From positions 54,113 to 96,506 of the forward strand of contig DBRW01000075.1 in the NCBI GenBank assembly GCA_002306075.1: 42,394 nucleotides of DNA. Direction: 5' to 3'. Shown here one piece after another: positions 1-8,576 of the stretch. The notes under the pieces are model-generated. The model saw only the letters and a program-made list of their open reading frames with translations. It ran no database searches and had not been told where the DNA came from. The position numbers and the translations under genes were made by a program. Each line of letters begins with the position of its first letter. Within the stretch, counting starts at the first letter, position 1. This DNA comes from Synergistaceae bacterium UBA1358 (GTDB lineage Bacteria; Synergistota; Synergistia; Synergistales; Synergistaceae).

Positions 1-89
1 GCATGTCCAGCGTCATGTTGCTTATTCAGCAGTATATCATGATGATAAGACTTTATTGTTTTCTAAGACGAAATACGGAAGGTGAAACG

Positions 90-851
90 ATGTTCTATGC
101 ATATAAACTCCTGGGATCAATGATAGCGCCTCCCGGATCGCTGATCATAATAACGGTCCTGTTTTCCTTCCTTCTCCTCAGGACAAAAAGCAAAAAAATG
201 CTATTCTGGGCGATGCTTCTGTTTTCAGCTTCTATCTGGTTCATGAGCACCTCTGTTGGCTCATACGCAATGATCGGCGGGCTGGAGAGGAAGTATGAAA
301 ATTCTGCTCCTGTTTCCGAAAGGCCGATCGCATTCCTTGTTCTTGCGGGCGGCTCAAACTACGACAGCAAGGGGCGGGAGGTCATGCCCGCAGCCTACTC
401 CCTGGAAAGGATATATACAGCGGTGACCTCTGCTGACCCTGAGAAGGACGTCCTGATATTTTCCGGCGGCAACGTATATGGCTTCAACGCGAGGACCGAG
501 GCGGAGATAATGGAGGAGTGCGCCTTGAAGATGGGCTGGAAGGGAAAGACTGTGACTGAAAATTCTTCAAGGACTACCGAAGAGAACATGACCTGTTCGG
601 CAAAGATCATCGCCGACAGCGGCCTGCAGGATATAGTCATCGTCACCAACGCGTTCCATATGCCCCGCTCAATGCTGCGGGCACGATCTGTCTTCAAGGA
701 TAAAAATATTTTTCCACTCTCCGGGGGACTGGAAACTTACCCGGGATTCCGCGGCCTTCCTGATCTTTTCCCTGATGCACATAATTTCCGGCTATCCTGC
801 ATGGGGATAAAAGAGTGGATAGGCATTCTCGCATTCAGGATACTGGGATAG
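90..851 (+). CDS. DUF218/ElyC-SanA-YdcF family membrane protein
   Basis: A 253-residue protein of the DUF218 family, whose members (ElyC, SanA, YdcF) are inner-membrane proteins linked to cell-envelope integrity; the biochemical activity is not settled. Two hydrophobic segments lie in the first 60 residues or so, followed by the soluble domain with the family signatures LAGGSNYDSKG, LIFSGG, ENSSRTTEEN and VTNAFHMPRS. I start at the ATG at 90 because GGAAGGTG sits 6 bases before it; the open frame continues upstream to base 3 but without a ribosome site. The gene converges on the epimerase, with only 4 bp between the stop codons and no room for a terminator. Family assignment is firm, function is not. 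Confidence 0.85.
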   Translation: MFYAYKLLGSMIAPPGSLIIITVLFSFLLLRTKSKKMLFWAMLLFSASIWFMSTSVGSYAMIGGLERKYENSAPVSERPIAFLVLAGGSNYDSKGREVMPAAYSLERIYTAVTSADPEKDVLIFSGGNVYGFNARTEAEIMEECALKMGWKGKTVTENSSRTTEENMTCSAKIIADSGLQDIVIVTNAFHMPRSMLRARSVFKDKNIFPLSGGLETYPGFRGLPDLFPDAHNFRLSCMGIKEWIGILAFRILG

Positions 852-855
852 ACTT

Positions 856-1812
856 TCAGCTTTTGCAGTTATCCCTGTACCATTTTGCCGTTGCAGAAAG
901 CGCCGTACCGATATCGGTAAAGACAGGTCTGCCGATCGCTTCTGTAAGAAGGGTCATGTCGGCACAGCTCATTTTTATGTCGCCGGCCCTCTCCGGAAGC
1001 CTCTCTTCCGCTGCGGAGGAGCCCATAATGGCCGATATGAGTTTCAGGAGTTCGTTGACTGACATGCTCTTTCCCGTGCCCAGATTGAAGACCCTGCCCC
1101 TGTTTATGTGTGCCTTTTCACACATCTTGATCAGGATAGAGGTCAGGTCCCTTACATATACGAAATCCCTGGTCTGATCCCCGTCGCCGTAGACGACAGG
1201 TCTTCTCCCTGTCGAAAGCGCGTGGCAGAACCTAGGTATGACTGATGCGTATGGTCCGAAGGGGTCCTGCCTTGGTCCGTAAACATTGAAGAATCTGAAG
1301 CCGACGGTATCCAGATCCCACACTCTCGCGGCACACGCCGCCTGTATTTCGTTGATCGCTTTGCTCGCACCGTATGGTGACATCGGGAGGGGGTTCTCGT
1401 CTTCGCGCCTGAGCCCTTCGTCCCTGTTTCCGTAAACGGCAGCGGAGCTCGCATAGATCAGCGGGATATCCATATCCTTCATTGCGATGATAAGGTCGCT
1501 GAATGCCGTAATGTTGTTGCGGTGGCACTTTTCGGGCATTTTGATCGACAACGGGACCGATACCATTGCAGCGAAATGGAAAACGGCATCCTTGCCCTCA
1601 AGGAGGTCTTTCAGTATCTCTCTGTCGGAAACGTCCCCTTCCACAAAGGTCAGCCGCGGATCGTCCCGGAGATGTTCCAGGTTCTCCCGCTTCCCTGTCT
1701 CGAGGTTGTCAAGCACAGTGACTTCCCATCCGTTCTCTATCAGTTCGTCAGCCATGTGGGAACCGATAAATCCCGCGCCGCCCGTTACCAAAGCAGATCT
1801 TGCCGGTTTCAT
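856..1812 (-). CDS. NAD-dependent sugar-nucleotide epimerase/dehydratase (GalE-like)
   Basis: A 318-residue extended short-chain dehydrogenase, probably a UDP-sugar 4-epimerase or related nucleotide-sugar enzyme supplying envelope polysaccharide. The Rossmann motif GGAGFIGSH is at residues 11-18, the acidic residue after beta-2 is in LDNLETG, the catalytic serine region ASSAAVYG is near 121-128, and YGASK gives the Y147-xxx-K151 catalytic pair. The later FFNVYGPRQ and GDGDQTRDFVYVRD blocks are typical of UDP-glucose/GlcNAc epimerases. AGGGGGG lies upstream of the ATG. It follows the efflux operon after 112 bp that contain a strong hairpin (1866-1898) and a TATAAT, so it may have its own promoter. 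Substrate cannot be told from sequence. Confidence 0.88.
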   Translation of the reverse strand: MKPARSALVTGGAGFIGSHMADELIENGWEVTVLDNLETGKRENLEHLRDDPRLTFVEGDVSDREILKDLLEGKDAVFHFAAMVSVPLSIKMPEKCHRNNITAFSDLIIAMKDMDIPLIYASSAAVYGNRDEGLRREDENPLPMSPYGASKAINEIQAACAARVWDLDTVGFRFFNVYGPRQDPFGPYASVIPRFCHALSTGRRPVVYGDGDQTRDFVYVRDLTSILIKMCEKAHINRGRVFNLGTGKSMSVNELLKLISAIMGSSAAEERLPERAGDIKMSCADMTLLTEAIGRPVFTDIGTALSATAKWYRDNCKS

Positions 1813-1865
1813 GCAATTGCCCCCCTGAAGAGATCCTCATCTTGGAACGCAACAATTATAACAGT

Positions 1866-1898
1866 GCGAGCCCCGTCAGGGACATCGACGGGACTCGC
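1866..1898. repeat. Strong inverted repeat between efflux channel and epimerase genes
   Basis: Twelve-base arms (1866-1877 and 1887-1898) pair with a single G-U wobble around a 9-base loop. Read on the minus strand, in the direction of both flanking genes, a run of six T lies just before the hairpin rather than after it, so it is not a textbook intrinsic terminator. A TATAAT on the minus strand follows about 5 bases after the hairpin. It may be a 3'-end-stabilising stem or a processing site. Confidence 0.6.
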
Positions 1899-1924
1899 AA
1901 AAAATGATCGTTTGAATGACGGCT

Positions 1925-3391
1925 CTATTTTTTTGTCTGTTCCGGCTCATACTCCTCGCCCAGAGGTGCCCATCCACCTCCGAGGGCCTTGAACAGCCTG
2001 ATGGTGTTCGATGCTATCTGTCCGTCACTGACTGCGCGGGCCTCGGACAGCATCAGAAGGGATCTTTGTGCGTTTATGACATTGTTGAAATCCGTGAGGC
2101 CGTTCCTGTACTTGTCGTTTGCGACCTCGAGCGCTGCCTGCGCGGCATCTACTCCCCTCTTCAGGGCCTCGTTCCTCTTTCTCTCTTCCATTCCGGCCGT
2201 CAGGGCATTCCTTACCTCCGCGACCGCATTGAGGACCGTCTGTTCGTACGCCGCCAGGTATTGCTCCTGCCTTGCCGTCTGGACTTTGATGTTGCTGCGG
2301 ATGGCCCCTCCGTGGAATATCGGCCAAGTTATCTTCGGACCGAATGAATATGCCTTGTTGGGACCTTCGAAAAGGCTGCCTGTGTCCAGTGCCTCAGTCC
2401 CGATGGACCCCAGAAGGTAGAACTTAGGCCACAGATCCGCTTTCGCAGATTTTTTACGCGCGATCTGGGCGGCAAGCTGACGCTCCGCGGCAAATATGTC
2501 TGGCCTCTGACGGATGCAGTTCGCCGGTATCCCTATCATCATATCCGGGTCGAATTTTGGGATCGGCCTTGCCGCGTCAAGCATTTCGTCAAGGCTTCCA
2601 GGCACCCTTCCGGTAAGCACCGCCAGGGTGTTTTTCGTCTCCTCGATGTTCTTCCTTATAGGCGGTATCTCGGCCCTGGTCTGTTCAAGGGTATATTTCG
2701 CCTGGCTCAGTGCAAGATGGTCACTGAGTCCGGCATCTACCCTGGACTGAAGCATTTCCAGAGTCTCTTCCTGGAGAACAAGGTTGCTCTCGGCCACCTG
2801 CAGTCTCTCCTGGAGGGTGCGCAGAGTAAGGTAGTTGAGCGCCACCTCTGCAGACAGCGACACCCAGGCTGAGTGGAGCAAGGCATACTGAGCTTCCAGA
2901 GAAGCAACTCCGGCCTTAACGCTCTGCTTTTTGCCCCCGAAGATGTCTATCTCCCATGACGCATCGATGCCCAGGCGGTAGATGTCGATGCCTTTCCCCG
3001 CGCCGCCTGTTTCCACCGGAGTCCTTGTGTTGTACCAGTAATCGGTATTGTCGAGCCACGGAAGGAGCGCGGCTTTGTTTATCCCAAGCGCGGCTCTTGC
3101 CTCAGTTACCTTTGCGCGTGCCGAGGCCAGATCCCTGTTGCTTTGCAGCGCCCACTCGATCAGCTGTGTCAGCTGTTCATCGTTGAATGACTTCCACCAT
3201 TCGGACAGCATTTTTGGGTCAGGCCTGGCCGTCTGGTCATGGGAGACAGCCTTGATCGGATACCTTTGGGCCATCTCGATCCATTTGCCGTGAGCCAGTT
3301 CCTGGTCGGCCTGATCCGTCGTTTCCTGTGCACAGGCCGTTGCCGAGATCAGAAGGATCGCCGATATTATCCCTGCTATTATCTTTTTCAT
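1925..3391 (-). CDS. Outer-membrane efflux channel (NodT/OprM-type TolC family)
   Basis: A 488-residue RND efflux outer-membrane factor, which forms the trimeric channel through the outer membrane. It has an N-terminal signal segment (MKKIIAGIISAILLIS) ending in ATAC, which may be a weak lipobox, and two internally repeated coiled-coil/beta units. Recognisable OMF blocks are WWKSFND near the start, SWEIDIFGGKK, and SFGPKITWPIFHGG in the second half. The start at 3391 places AGGAG 9 bases upstream; an ATG at 3397 overlaps the stop of the pump gene as ATGA but is only 3 bases from AGGAG, so coupling could use either. It is the last gene of the tetR-adaptor-pump-channel operon. Confidence 0.92.
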   Translation of the reverse strand: MKKIIAGIISAILLISATACAQETTDQADQELAHGKWIEMAQRYPIKAVSHDQTARPDPKMLSEWWKSFNDEQLTQLIEWALQSNRDLASARAKVTEARAALGINKAALLPWLDNTDYWYNTRTPVETGGAGKGIDIYRLGIDASWEIDIFGGKKQSVKAGVASLEAQYALLHSAWVSLSAEVALNYLTLRTLQERLQVAESNLVLQEETLEMLQSRVDAGLSDHLALSQAKYTLEQTRAEIPPIRKNIEETKNTLAVLTGRVPGSLDEMLDAARPIPKFDPDMMIGIPANCIRQRPDIFAAERQLAAQIARKKSAKADLWPKFYLLGSIGTEALDTGSLFEGPNKAYSFGPKITWPIFHGGAIRSNIKVQTARQEQYLAAYEQTVLNAVAEVRNALTAGMEERKRNEALKRGVDAAQAALEVANDKYRNGLTDFNNVINAQRSLLMLSEARAVSDGQIASNTIRLFKALGGGWAPLGEEYEPEQTKK

Positions 3392-3393
3392 CG

Positions 3394-6300
3394 TCATATA
3401 CTCCTCTGTTCCTTGCCCCACACGGACTTGATACGGCCCTTTATCTTTTCTCTCAGAGTCTGAAATACGACATAAAGGGCAGGGATAAGGAATATCCCTA
3501 TCACAGTGGCAGTGGTCATCCCGTAGCAGATAGTTGTGCCTACCGCCTTTCTGCTGCCTGCGCCAGCCCCGCTTGCAAAAAGCATGGGAAGGACTCCGAC
3601 AACACAGGTGAACGCTGTCATAAGGACTGCGCGCAGACGTTCACGCGCTGCCTCAGCCGCGGCATCGATTATAGAAAGCCCCTTATCCTCATGCTGCTCC
3701 TTTGCGAACTCAACGATAAGTATCGCATTCTTCCCCGCCAGTCCGATGAGAAGCAGTATGCCCAGCTGCACATATATCGAGACAGAGAGACCCATGACAT
3801 AGACTCCGGCAAGGGCCCCCAGGACCGCGATGGGCAGCGACAGTATGACCGGCACCGGAATAGTCCAGCTCTCATACTGCGCGACAAGGAAGAGATATGC
3901 GAACATCATGGCGATCATGATGATTATCGCTATCTGTCCCTTGGCCTGCTGTTCCTGATAAGTCATCCCCGACCATTCGTATCCGTAGCCCGCCGGGAGG
4001 TCTTTGGACAATTCCCTGAGTCTGATTATTCCCTGCCCCGTGGAGAATCCCTGCTTCATCACCACTGTCACGGCTGCGCTCGGATAAAGGTTGTATCTTG
4101 ATATGGAACGCGGCGCGACGGTGTTCCTGACCGACACGAGGCTTTGGAGCGGGACCGGATCGCCCGAAGTGCTGTTGACATGTATGCTCCCCACGTTGCC
4201 GATGTTGTTCCTGAAGTTCCAGTCCGACTGGACCATTACCTTGTTTACCTGGGTCCCTATGTTGATGTCGTTTATGTATGCCGATCCGAAATATGTCTGC
4301 AGAGTCGCGAATATATTCCCTATCGGTACATTCAGCATCTCCGCCTTTTCTCTGTCTATGTCAAGGAACAGGTGCGGCGTGTTTGAAGTGTATGTACTGT
4401 AAGCATAAAGGACTTCCGGTATCTGGTTCACCTTTCCGACGAAATCCCTCAACACCATCGCCATCCGCTCCGGGTCATTCTCCATGCGCGACTGAAGACG
4501 CATATCGATGCCTCCGCTGATCCCAAGACCCTGTATTGCAGGAGGGGTGAAGACGTTGATCTGGGCTTCGGGAACTGAAGCTCCTATAGCAACGATCCTG
4601 CCGACTATGCTGCGAAGGCTTTTCTCCTTGCTGTTTCTGGAGTCCCAGTGTTCAAGCGGAACTATAAGCGTACCCATATTTTCGCTTGCTCCGCCTATTA
4701 TGCTGTAGCCTTTTATCCCCAATACAAATTTTACTCCGGGTATCTCCCTTATCTGAGGGATAAGTTTGTCCATTACAGCCTGTGTCCTTCCCAGGCTTGC
4801 CCCTTCAGGCAGCTGGATGGTGGCGAAAGCCGCGCCCTGATCCTCTTCCGGCAAGAATTCAGTGGGCAGATACTTAGCTGACATGGCTGCCCCAACGATG
4901 ACCGCGGCAAGAGCTGCTATCGTGAGCACCTTTCTCCTCGCGATCCAGACAGAACCGGATACGTATTTCTTTGTCGACACGCCGAGCATGTCGTTGAACC
5001 ACTTGAGCGGACCGCTCTTTTTTGGATGCACCTTTTTGAGCAAATGGGCGCACATCGCAGGGCTGAGGGTAAGCGCCACAATGAGGGAAAAGACGACTGA
5101 GAATGATATGGTCACCGCAAACTGCCTGTATATCTGCCCGGTTATGCCTCCCATGAAAGCCACCGGAACGAATATTGCCAGGAAGACCAGCGTTGTCGCC
5201 GCCATGGGACCTGTAACGTCCTTCATAGCCTGCACCGTCGCCGTTTCAGTGTCACAGTGGTCTCTGTCCATTATGAAAAGGACCCTTTCGACAACGATTA
5301 TCGCGTCGTCGACGACTGTTCCGATGACAAGGACAAGGCCGAAGAGCGAGAGGATATTGATGCTGTACCCCAACACCGACAGGCCGGTAAACGTGGCCAG
5401 GATAGAGACAGGGATCGCCACGACAGGCACGAGGGTGACCCTGAGATCCTGAAGGAAGAGGTAGCAGACGAAAACGACCAGCGAGAACGTGATAAAGAGC
5501 GTCATTATGATCTCTTTGATCGTCGAGGTCACGTATTCTGTTGAGTCGTAGCCGAGGACGAATTCTGTGTCCTCTGGCAGCTGCTGTTTGAGCTCCTCGA
5601 TCGTTTTCTTGGCTCCCGCCATTACATCCAGTGCGTTGGAGCCGGAAGATTGTGTCAGAAGCATCATTGCAGCCGGACGTCCGTTGAATGTCGCGTCAAA
5701 TGCGTACGTCTCTGATCCCAGTTCGATCCTGGATACGTCCTTGAGCTTTACCAGTCCGCCCTCCGCTGTTGTCCGCAGGATTATGTTCTCAAATTCCCTT
5801 ACCGAATTGAGGCGCCCCCTGGTAGTCAATGAATAGACTATAGGCTGATCTGTCTTTGCGGGAGCAGTACCGATCGAACCGATCGAAGCCTGTCTGTTCT
5901 GGCTCCTTATGGCGGAGGAAACATCGTTGATGCTGATCCCCAGCGAGGCCAGACGTTCCGGGTCGAGCCAGATACGGATGCTGTATTTGGATCCGAATAC
6001 TTTGCAGTCTCCTATGCCCGGGACACGCTTAAAAACATTTTTTACATTATTTTCAGCATAGTCCATGAGAAATGCGCCGTCCTTGGTCCCGTTCGGCGAT
6101 ATGATCCCGACGAATCCAAGTGTGTCCGAGAACCTTGACTCGACGTCTATACCCTGTGCCGTGACCTCACCCGGCAGCATCGGCAGTGCCTGCTGGATAC
6201 GGTTCTGCACTTTGACAAGGGCCATGTCGGGATCGGTACCCATCTCAAAAGTTATCGACAGTTCGTAATTGCCGCTGTTGTCTGATGTCGAACTCATGTA

Positions 6301-6531
6301 TATCATCCCGTCGACACCGTTCAGATGTTCTTCGAGCGGAGCAGCGACAGTGTTCGTAAGGGTGACGGCATCCGCTCCGCGATATGAGGTGCTGACGCTT
6401 ATCTGCGGGGGCGTGACATCAGGATACTGTGCGACCGGCAGTCTGAATGCGCTTATCGCTCCGGCCAGAGCCAACACTATGGCTATGACCATTGCAAATC
6501 TGGGTCGTTCTATGAAAAATTTCGAAAACAT
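3394..6531 (-). CDS. RND multidrug efflux pump, HAE1 family (AcrB/MexB-like)
   Basis: A full-length (1045 aa) inner-membrane proton-drug antiporter, the motor of the tripartite pump. It begins MFSKFFIERPRFAMV, typical of AcrB. TM4 carries the proton-relay aspartate pair in GTVVDDAIIVVERV and TM10 the conserved lysine in GLAGKNAILIVEFAKE. Two large periplasmic loops and twelve membrane segments are present. The stop lies 2 bp before the channel start and the adaptor stop is 2 bp upstream, so translation is likely coupled. Substrates are unknown; family members export dyes, detergents, bile salts and antibiotics. Regulation is probably through the TetR protein encoded first in the operon. Confidence 0.96.
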   Translation of the reverse strand: MFSKFFIERPRFAMVIAIVLALAGAISAFRLPVAQYPDVTPPQISVSTSYRGADAVTLTNTVAAPLEEHLNGVDGMIYMSSTSDNSGNYELSITFEMGTDPDMALVKVQNRIQQALPMLPGEVTAQGIDVESRFSDTLGFVGIISPNGTKDGAFLMDYAENNVKNVFKRVPGIGDCKVFGSKYSIRIWLDPERLASLGISINDVSSAIRSQNRQASIGSIGTAPAKTDQPIVYSLTTRGRLNSVREFENIILRTTAEGGLVKLKDVSRIELGSETYAFDATFNGRPAAMMLLTQSSGSNALDVMAGAKKTIEELKQQLPEDTEFVLGYDSTEYVTSTIKEIIMTLFITFSLVVFVCYLFLQDLRVTLVPVVAIPVSILATFTGLSVLGYSINILSLFGLVLVIGTVVDDAIIVVERVLFIMDRDHCDTETATVQAMKDVTGPMAATTLVFLAIFVPVAFMGGITGQIYRQFAVTISFSVVFSLIVALTLSPAMCAHLLKKVHPKKSGPLKWFNDMLGVSTKKYVSGSVWIARRKVLTIAALAAVIVGAAMSAKYLPTEFLPEEDQGAAFATIQLPEGASLGRTQAVMDKLIPQIREIPGVKFVLGIKGYSIIGGASENMGTLIVPLEHWDSRNSKEKSLRSIVGRIVAIGASVPEAQINVFTPPAIQGLGISGGIDMRLQSRMENDPERMAMVLRDFVGKVNQIPEVLYAYSTYTSNTPHLFLDIDREKAEMLNVPIGNIFATLQTYFGSAYINDINIGTQVNKVMVQSDWNFRNNIGNVGSIHVNSTSGDPVPLQSLVSVRNTVAPRSISRYNLYPSAAVTVVMKQGFSTGQGIIRLRELSKDLPAGYGYEWSGMTYQEQQAKGQIAIIIMIAMMFAYLFLVAQYESWTIPVPVILSLPIAVLGALAGVYVMGLSVSIYVQLGILLLIGLAGKNAILIVEFAKEQHEDKGLSIIDAAAEAARERLRAVLMTAFTCVVGVLPMLFASGAGAGSRKAVGTTICYGMTTATVIGIFLIPALYVVFQTLREKIKGRIKSVWGKEQRSI

Positions 6532-6533
6532 CT

Positions 6534-7802
6534 TTAGTTTCCTTCTTTGTCATCCGAAGAAGCTGTCTCCGAAACCAGGATCTCTTCCTCCGTCATTCCG
6601 GCCATCTCAGCGGCCGTTTTGGTCCCGGTCCCGATCTCTGCAGGAGCCACAGGGGCCTCCGGGCGGACTTTCTGGAGTCCGATGCGGATCACCCTGTCAC
6701 CGTCCTTCAGTCCCTTGGTGACCTTACGCATCGTTCCGACCTCTTCTCCAAGTTCTATTCTTGTCTGGTGCGCGATGTTATTTTCATCGACCGTGTATAC
6801 ATAACTACCCTGTGAGTCTGCAAGGATGGATTCCTGCGGGATGATTATGCTGGGGTCGTTTTCGACCGGTTTTGTCTTTACCCGCACCATAGAACCGGGG
6901 ATAAGTATCCCTTCAGGATTGGGGAAACGTATCACCATTTCAATGGTACCGGTCCTGTCGTCCACTTTGTTGCTTTCAAAATCCCTTTCACCCTGTATGT
7001 CAAGCTCTCTTCCGTTTGACAATACGAGGGTGGTGCGGTAAACGGGTCCGTTTTTCCTGAAGAGCTCCATCTGATCCAGGTAGTCTTTATCAGGAAGGGC
7101 AAATGAAACGCGTACAGGATCGGTCTGTATTATCGTCGCAAGCGCTCCGGAAGCCGGCGTCACGTAATTGCCCTTGGTGTAGGCCGCCGCCCCTGTCCGG
7201 CCTGTGATGGGAGACAGGATCCTGGTATGGGCAAGATCAATTTCAGCGATCCTCAAAGCGGCCTTTGCCTGCGATACGGCCGCCTTTGCCTGCAGGAACG
7301 CGCTCTCTGCGGCATCTATGTCGCTGGCTGAAATGCTCCGTTTGTCCGCCGATTTTACGCGGGCAAGATATTTTTCCGACTTGGCAAGAGACGCCTGGGC
7401 CTGTTCGAGCTCAGCTTTTCTCAGGTCGACTACAGCCTGATAGTTGCTGCTGTCTATCGTAAAAAGGAGCTGCCCCTCTTTTACGAAGGAACCCTCTTTG
7501 AAATTAACCTTAGTGATCTCTCCCGAGACCTGCGGTTTGAGGGAAACACTTTGTATGGCCTCTACCCTGCCAATGAAGCTGCGGCTCGATGAAAGAGCCT
7601 TTTCGCTCACAGTGTGCAGCACTACGGCAGGGATCTGCGGCTGCATGTTTGTCCGCTTAGCGGAAGCGTCCGAGCTGAAGTGACTTTTGAGCGCGAATCC
7701 TGCCAGGACCGCGATCACGATCACAGCTGCAGTTTTGATCAGCCTGCCTCTGTGTTTGGGGCTGTTGATCCGGATATTTCCATCTTCACCAAGTGATGTC
7801 AT
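6534..7802 (-). CDS. RND efflux periplasmic adaptor (membrane fusion protein)
   Basis: A 422-residue HlyD/AcrA-type adaptor linking pump and channel. One N-terminal membrane segment (TAAVIVIAVLAGFAL, about residues 24-38) anchors it, followed by the split lipoyl domain (GRVEAIQSVSLKPQVSGEI and LDLAHTRILSPITGRTGA-type halves) flanking an alpha-helical hairpin rich in Ala, Glu and Lys (about 130-195), then beta-barrel and membrane-proximal domains. The start is supported by AGGTG 7 bases upstream. The lipoyl halves are intact, so the adaptor should be functional. Unlike AcrA it shows no lipobox. Confidence 0.93.
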   Translation of the reverse strand: MTSLGEDGNIRINSPKHRGRLIKTAAVIVIAVLAGFALKSHFSSDASAKRTNMQPQIPAVVLHTVSEKALSSSRSFIGRVEAIQSVSLKPQVSGEITKVNFKEGSFVKEGQLLFTIDSSNYQAVVDLRKAELEQAQASLAKSEKYLARVKSADKRSISASDIDAAESAFLQAKAAVSQAKAALRIAEIDLAHTRILSPITGRTGAAAYTKGNYVTPASGALATIIQTDPVRVSFALPDKDYLDQMELFRKNGPVYRTTLVLSNGRELDIQGERDFESNKVDDRTGTIEMVIRFPNPEGILIPGSMVRVKTKPVENDPSIIIPQESILADSQGSYVYTVDENNIAHQTRIELGEEVGTMRKVTKGLKDGDRVIRIGLQKVRPEAPVAPAEIGTGTKTAAEMAGMTEEEILVSETASSDDKEGN

Positions 7803-7837
7803 GTATACGCACCTGCTCTTTCTTAAAATAAAAATTC

Positions 7838-8458
7838 TCAGTCTTCTGTCGCTGTCAGGTCTCTCCTGAAAGCATCGCAGATATAATCGGCGTATCTTGC
7901 GAGGTCTTCTGAAACTAATTTATGCCGCGCCAATATGAAAAGACCGTAAAAAACCGACGTTATCGCTCCGGCGACATCCTCCGTAATTATGTTCTGCCTG
8001 ATGACATTGTCCTGCTGCGCCTTCAGAAGGATATCGTTCACCATCATTTTTTCCCTTTTTATCTGGTCTATAAGGATGTTGAATATATTCGACCGCACCT
8101 CTTCGGGCCATTCGAACCTCCTCAGCATCAGCGAATGGATCTTCATAAACCTGTCGTTGTTGTCCGGAGGGACAAGCCTTCTTTTGTAATAATCCCTGAG
8201 GTCGGGCAATGTTTTCGGTTCCCCGTATTTTTCCGAAAACTGCATCTCTGCATCAAGGCATATCTCCTCCACCATCTTCAGAAAAATATTGTTTTTGTTC
8301 TTAAAGTGCCAGTAAAGAGCCCCCTTAGTCATGCCGACCCTTTCCGCTATCTCGCTCAGAGTCACGTCGGCAAAACTTTTCTCCGAAAATACATCCAGGG
8401 CCGCATCAAGGAGCCTGTTTCTTGTCATTTGGGAATCTTCCTTGGTCTTTCTAGGCAA
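7838..8458 (-). CDS. TetR-family repressor of the efflux operon (AcrR/TtgR-like)
   Basis: About 206 residues with an N-terminal helix-turn-helix (TLSEIAERVGMTKGALYWHF) and a ligand-binding C-terminal half. I start at the TTG at 8458, giving MPRKTKEDSQMTRNRLLDAA, which matches the N-terminus of AcrR/TtgR proteins; AGGA lies 9 bases upstream. A GTG at 8461 is an equal alternative. An ATG at 8488 is in frame but coincides with the predicted transcription start, so it is unlikely. The gene is 35 bp upstream of the adaptor gene and in the same direction, so the repressor and pump form one operon with probable autoregulation at the palindrome 8498-8517. Confidence 0.92.
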   Translation of the reverse strand: MPRKTKEDSQMTRNRLLDAALDVFSEKSFADVTLSEIAERVGMTKGALYWHFKNKNNIFLKMVEEICLDAEMQFSEKYGEPKTLPDLRDYYKRRLVPPDNNDRFMKIHSLMLRRFEWPEEVRSNIFNILIDQIKREKMMVNDILLKAQQDNVIRQNIITEDVAGAITSVFYGLFILARHKLVSEDLARYADYICDAFRRDLTATED

Positions 8459-8493
8459 CACATCACATCCTATAAAGAAAAATTGCATAGCGA

Positions 8494-8523
8494 ATTATAC
8501 ATACCCATGGGTATGTAAGTCAA
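8494..8523 (-). promoter_or_regulatory. Sigma-70 promoter of the tetR-efflux operon
   Basis: On the minus strand TTGACT (8523-8518) is separated by 18 bp from a perfect TATAAT (8499-8494). Transcription should begin near 8487, giving a leader of about 28 bases that carries AGGA before the TTG/GTG start. The promoter is close to consensus, so strong unless repressed. Confidence 0.85.
8498..8517. promoter_or_regulatory. Palindromic operator inside the tetR promoter
   Basis: TACATACCCATGGGTATGTA is a perfect 20-bp palindrome occupying the whole spacer of the promoter and the first two bases of its -10 box. Its outer TACATAC/GTATGTA arms match the arms of the Escherichia coli AcrR operator as I recall it. 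Repressor bound here would exclude RNA polymerase, so this is very probably the binding site of the TetR protein encoded immediately downstream. Confidence 0.82.
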
Positions 8524-8576
8524 TAACAGAAAAGTATCATATCACTCAATACTATAAGAATTTGAGAACGAAAAAA

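Noticed and set aside
3328..4101. 257-codon plus-strand ORF over the efflux genes
   Set aside because: Antisense shadow of the RND pump and channel genes; no ribosome site and unnatural composition.
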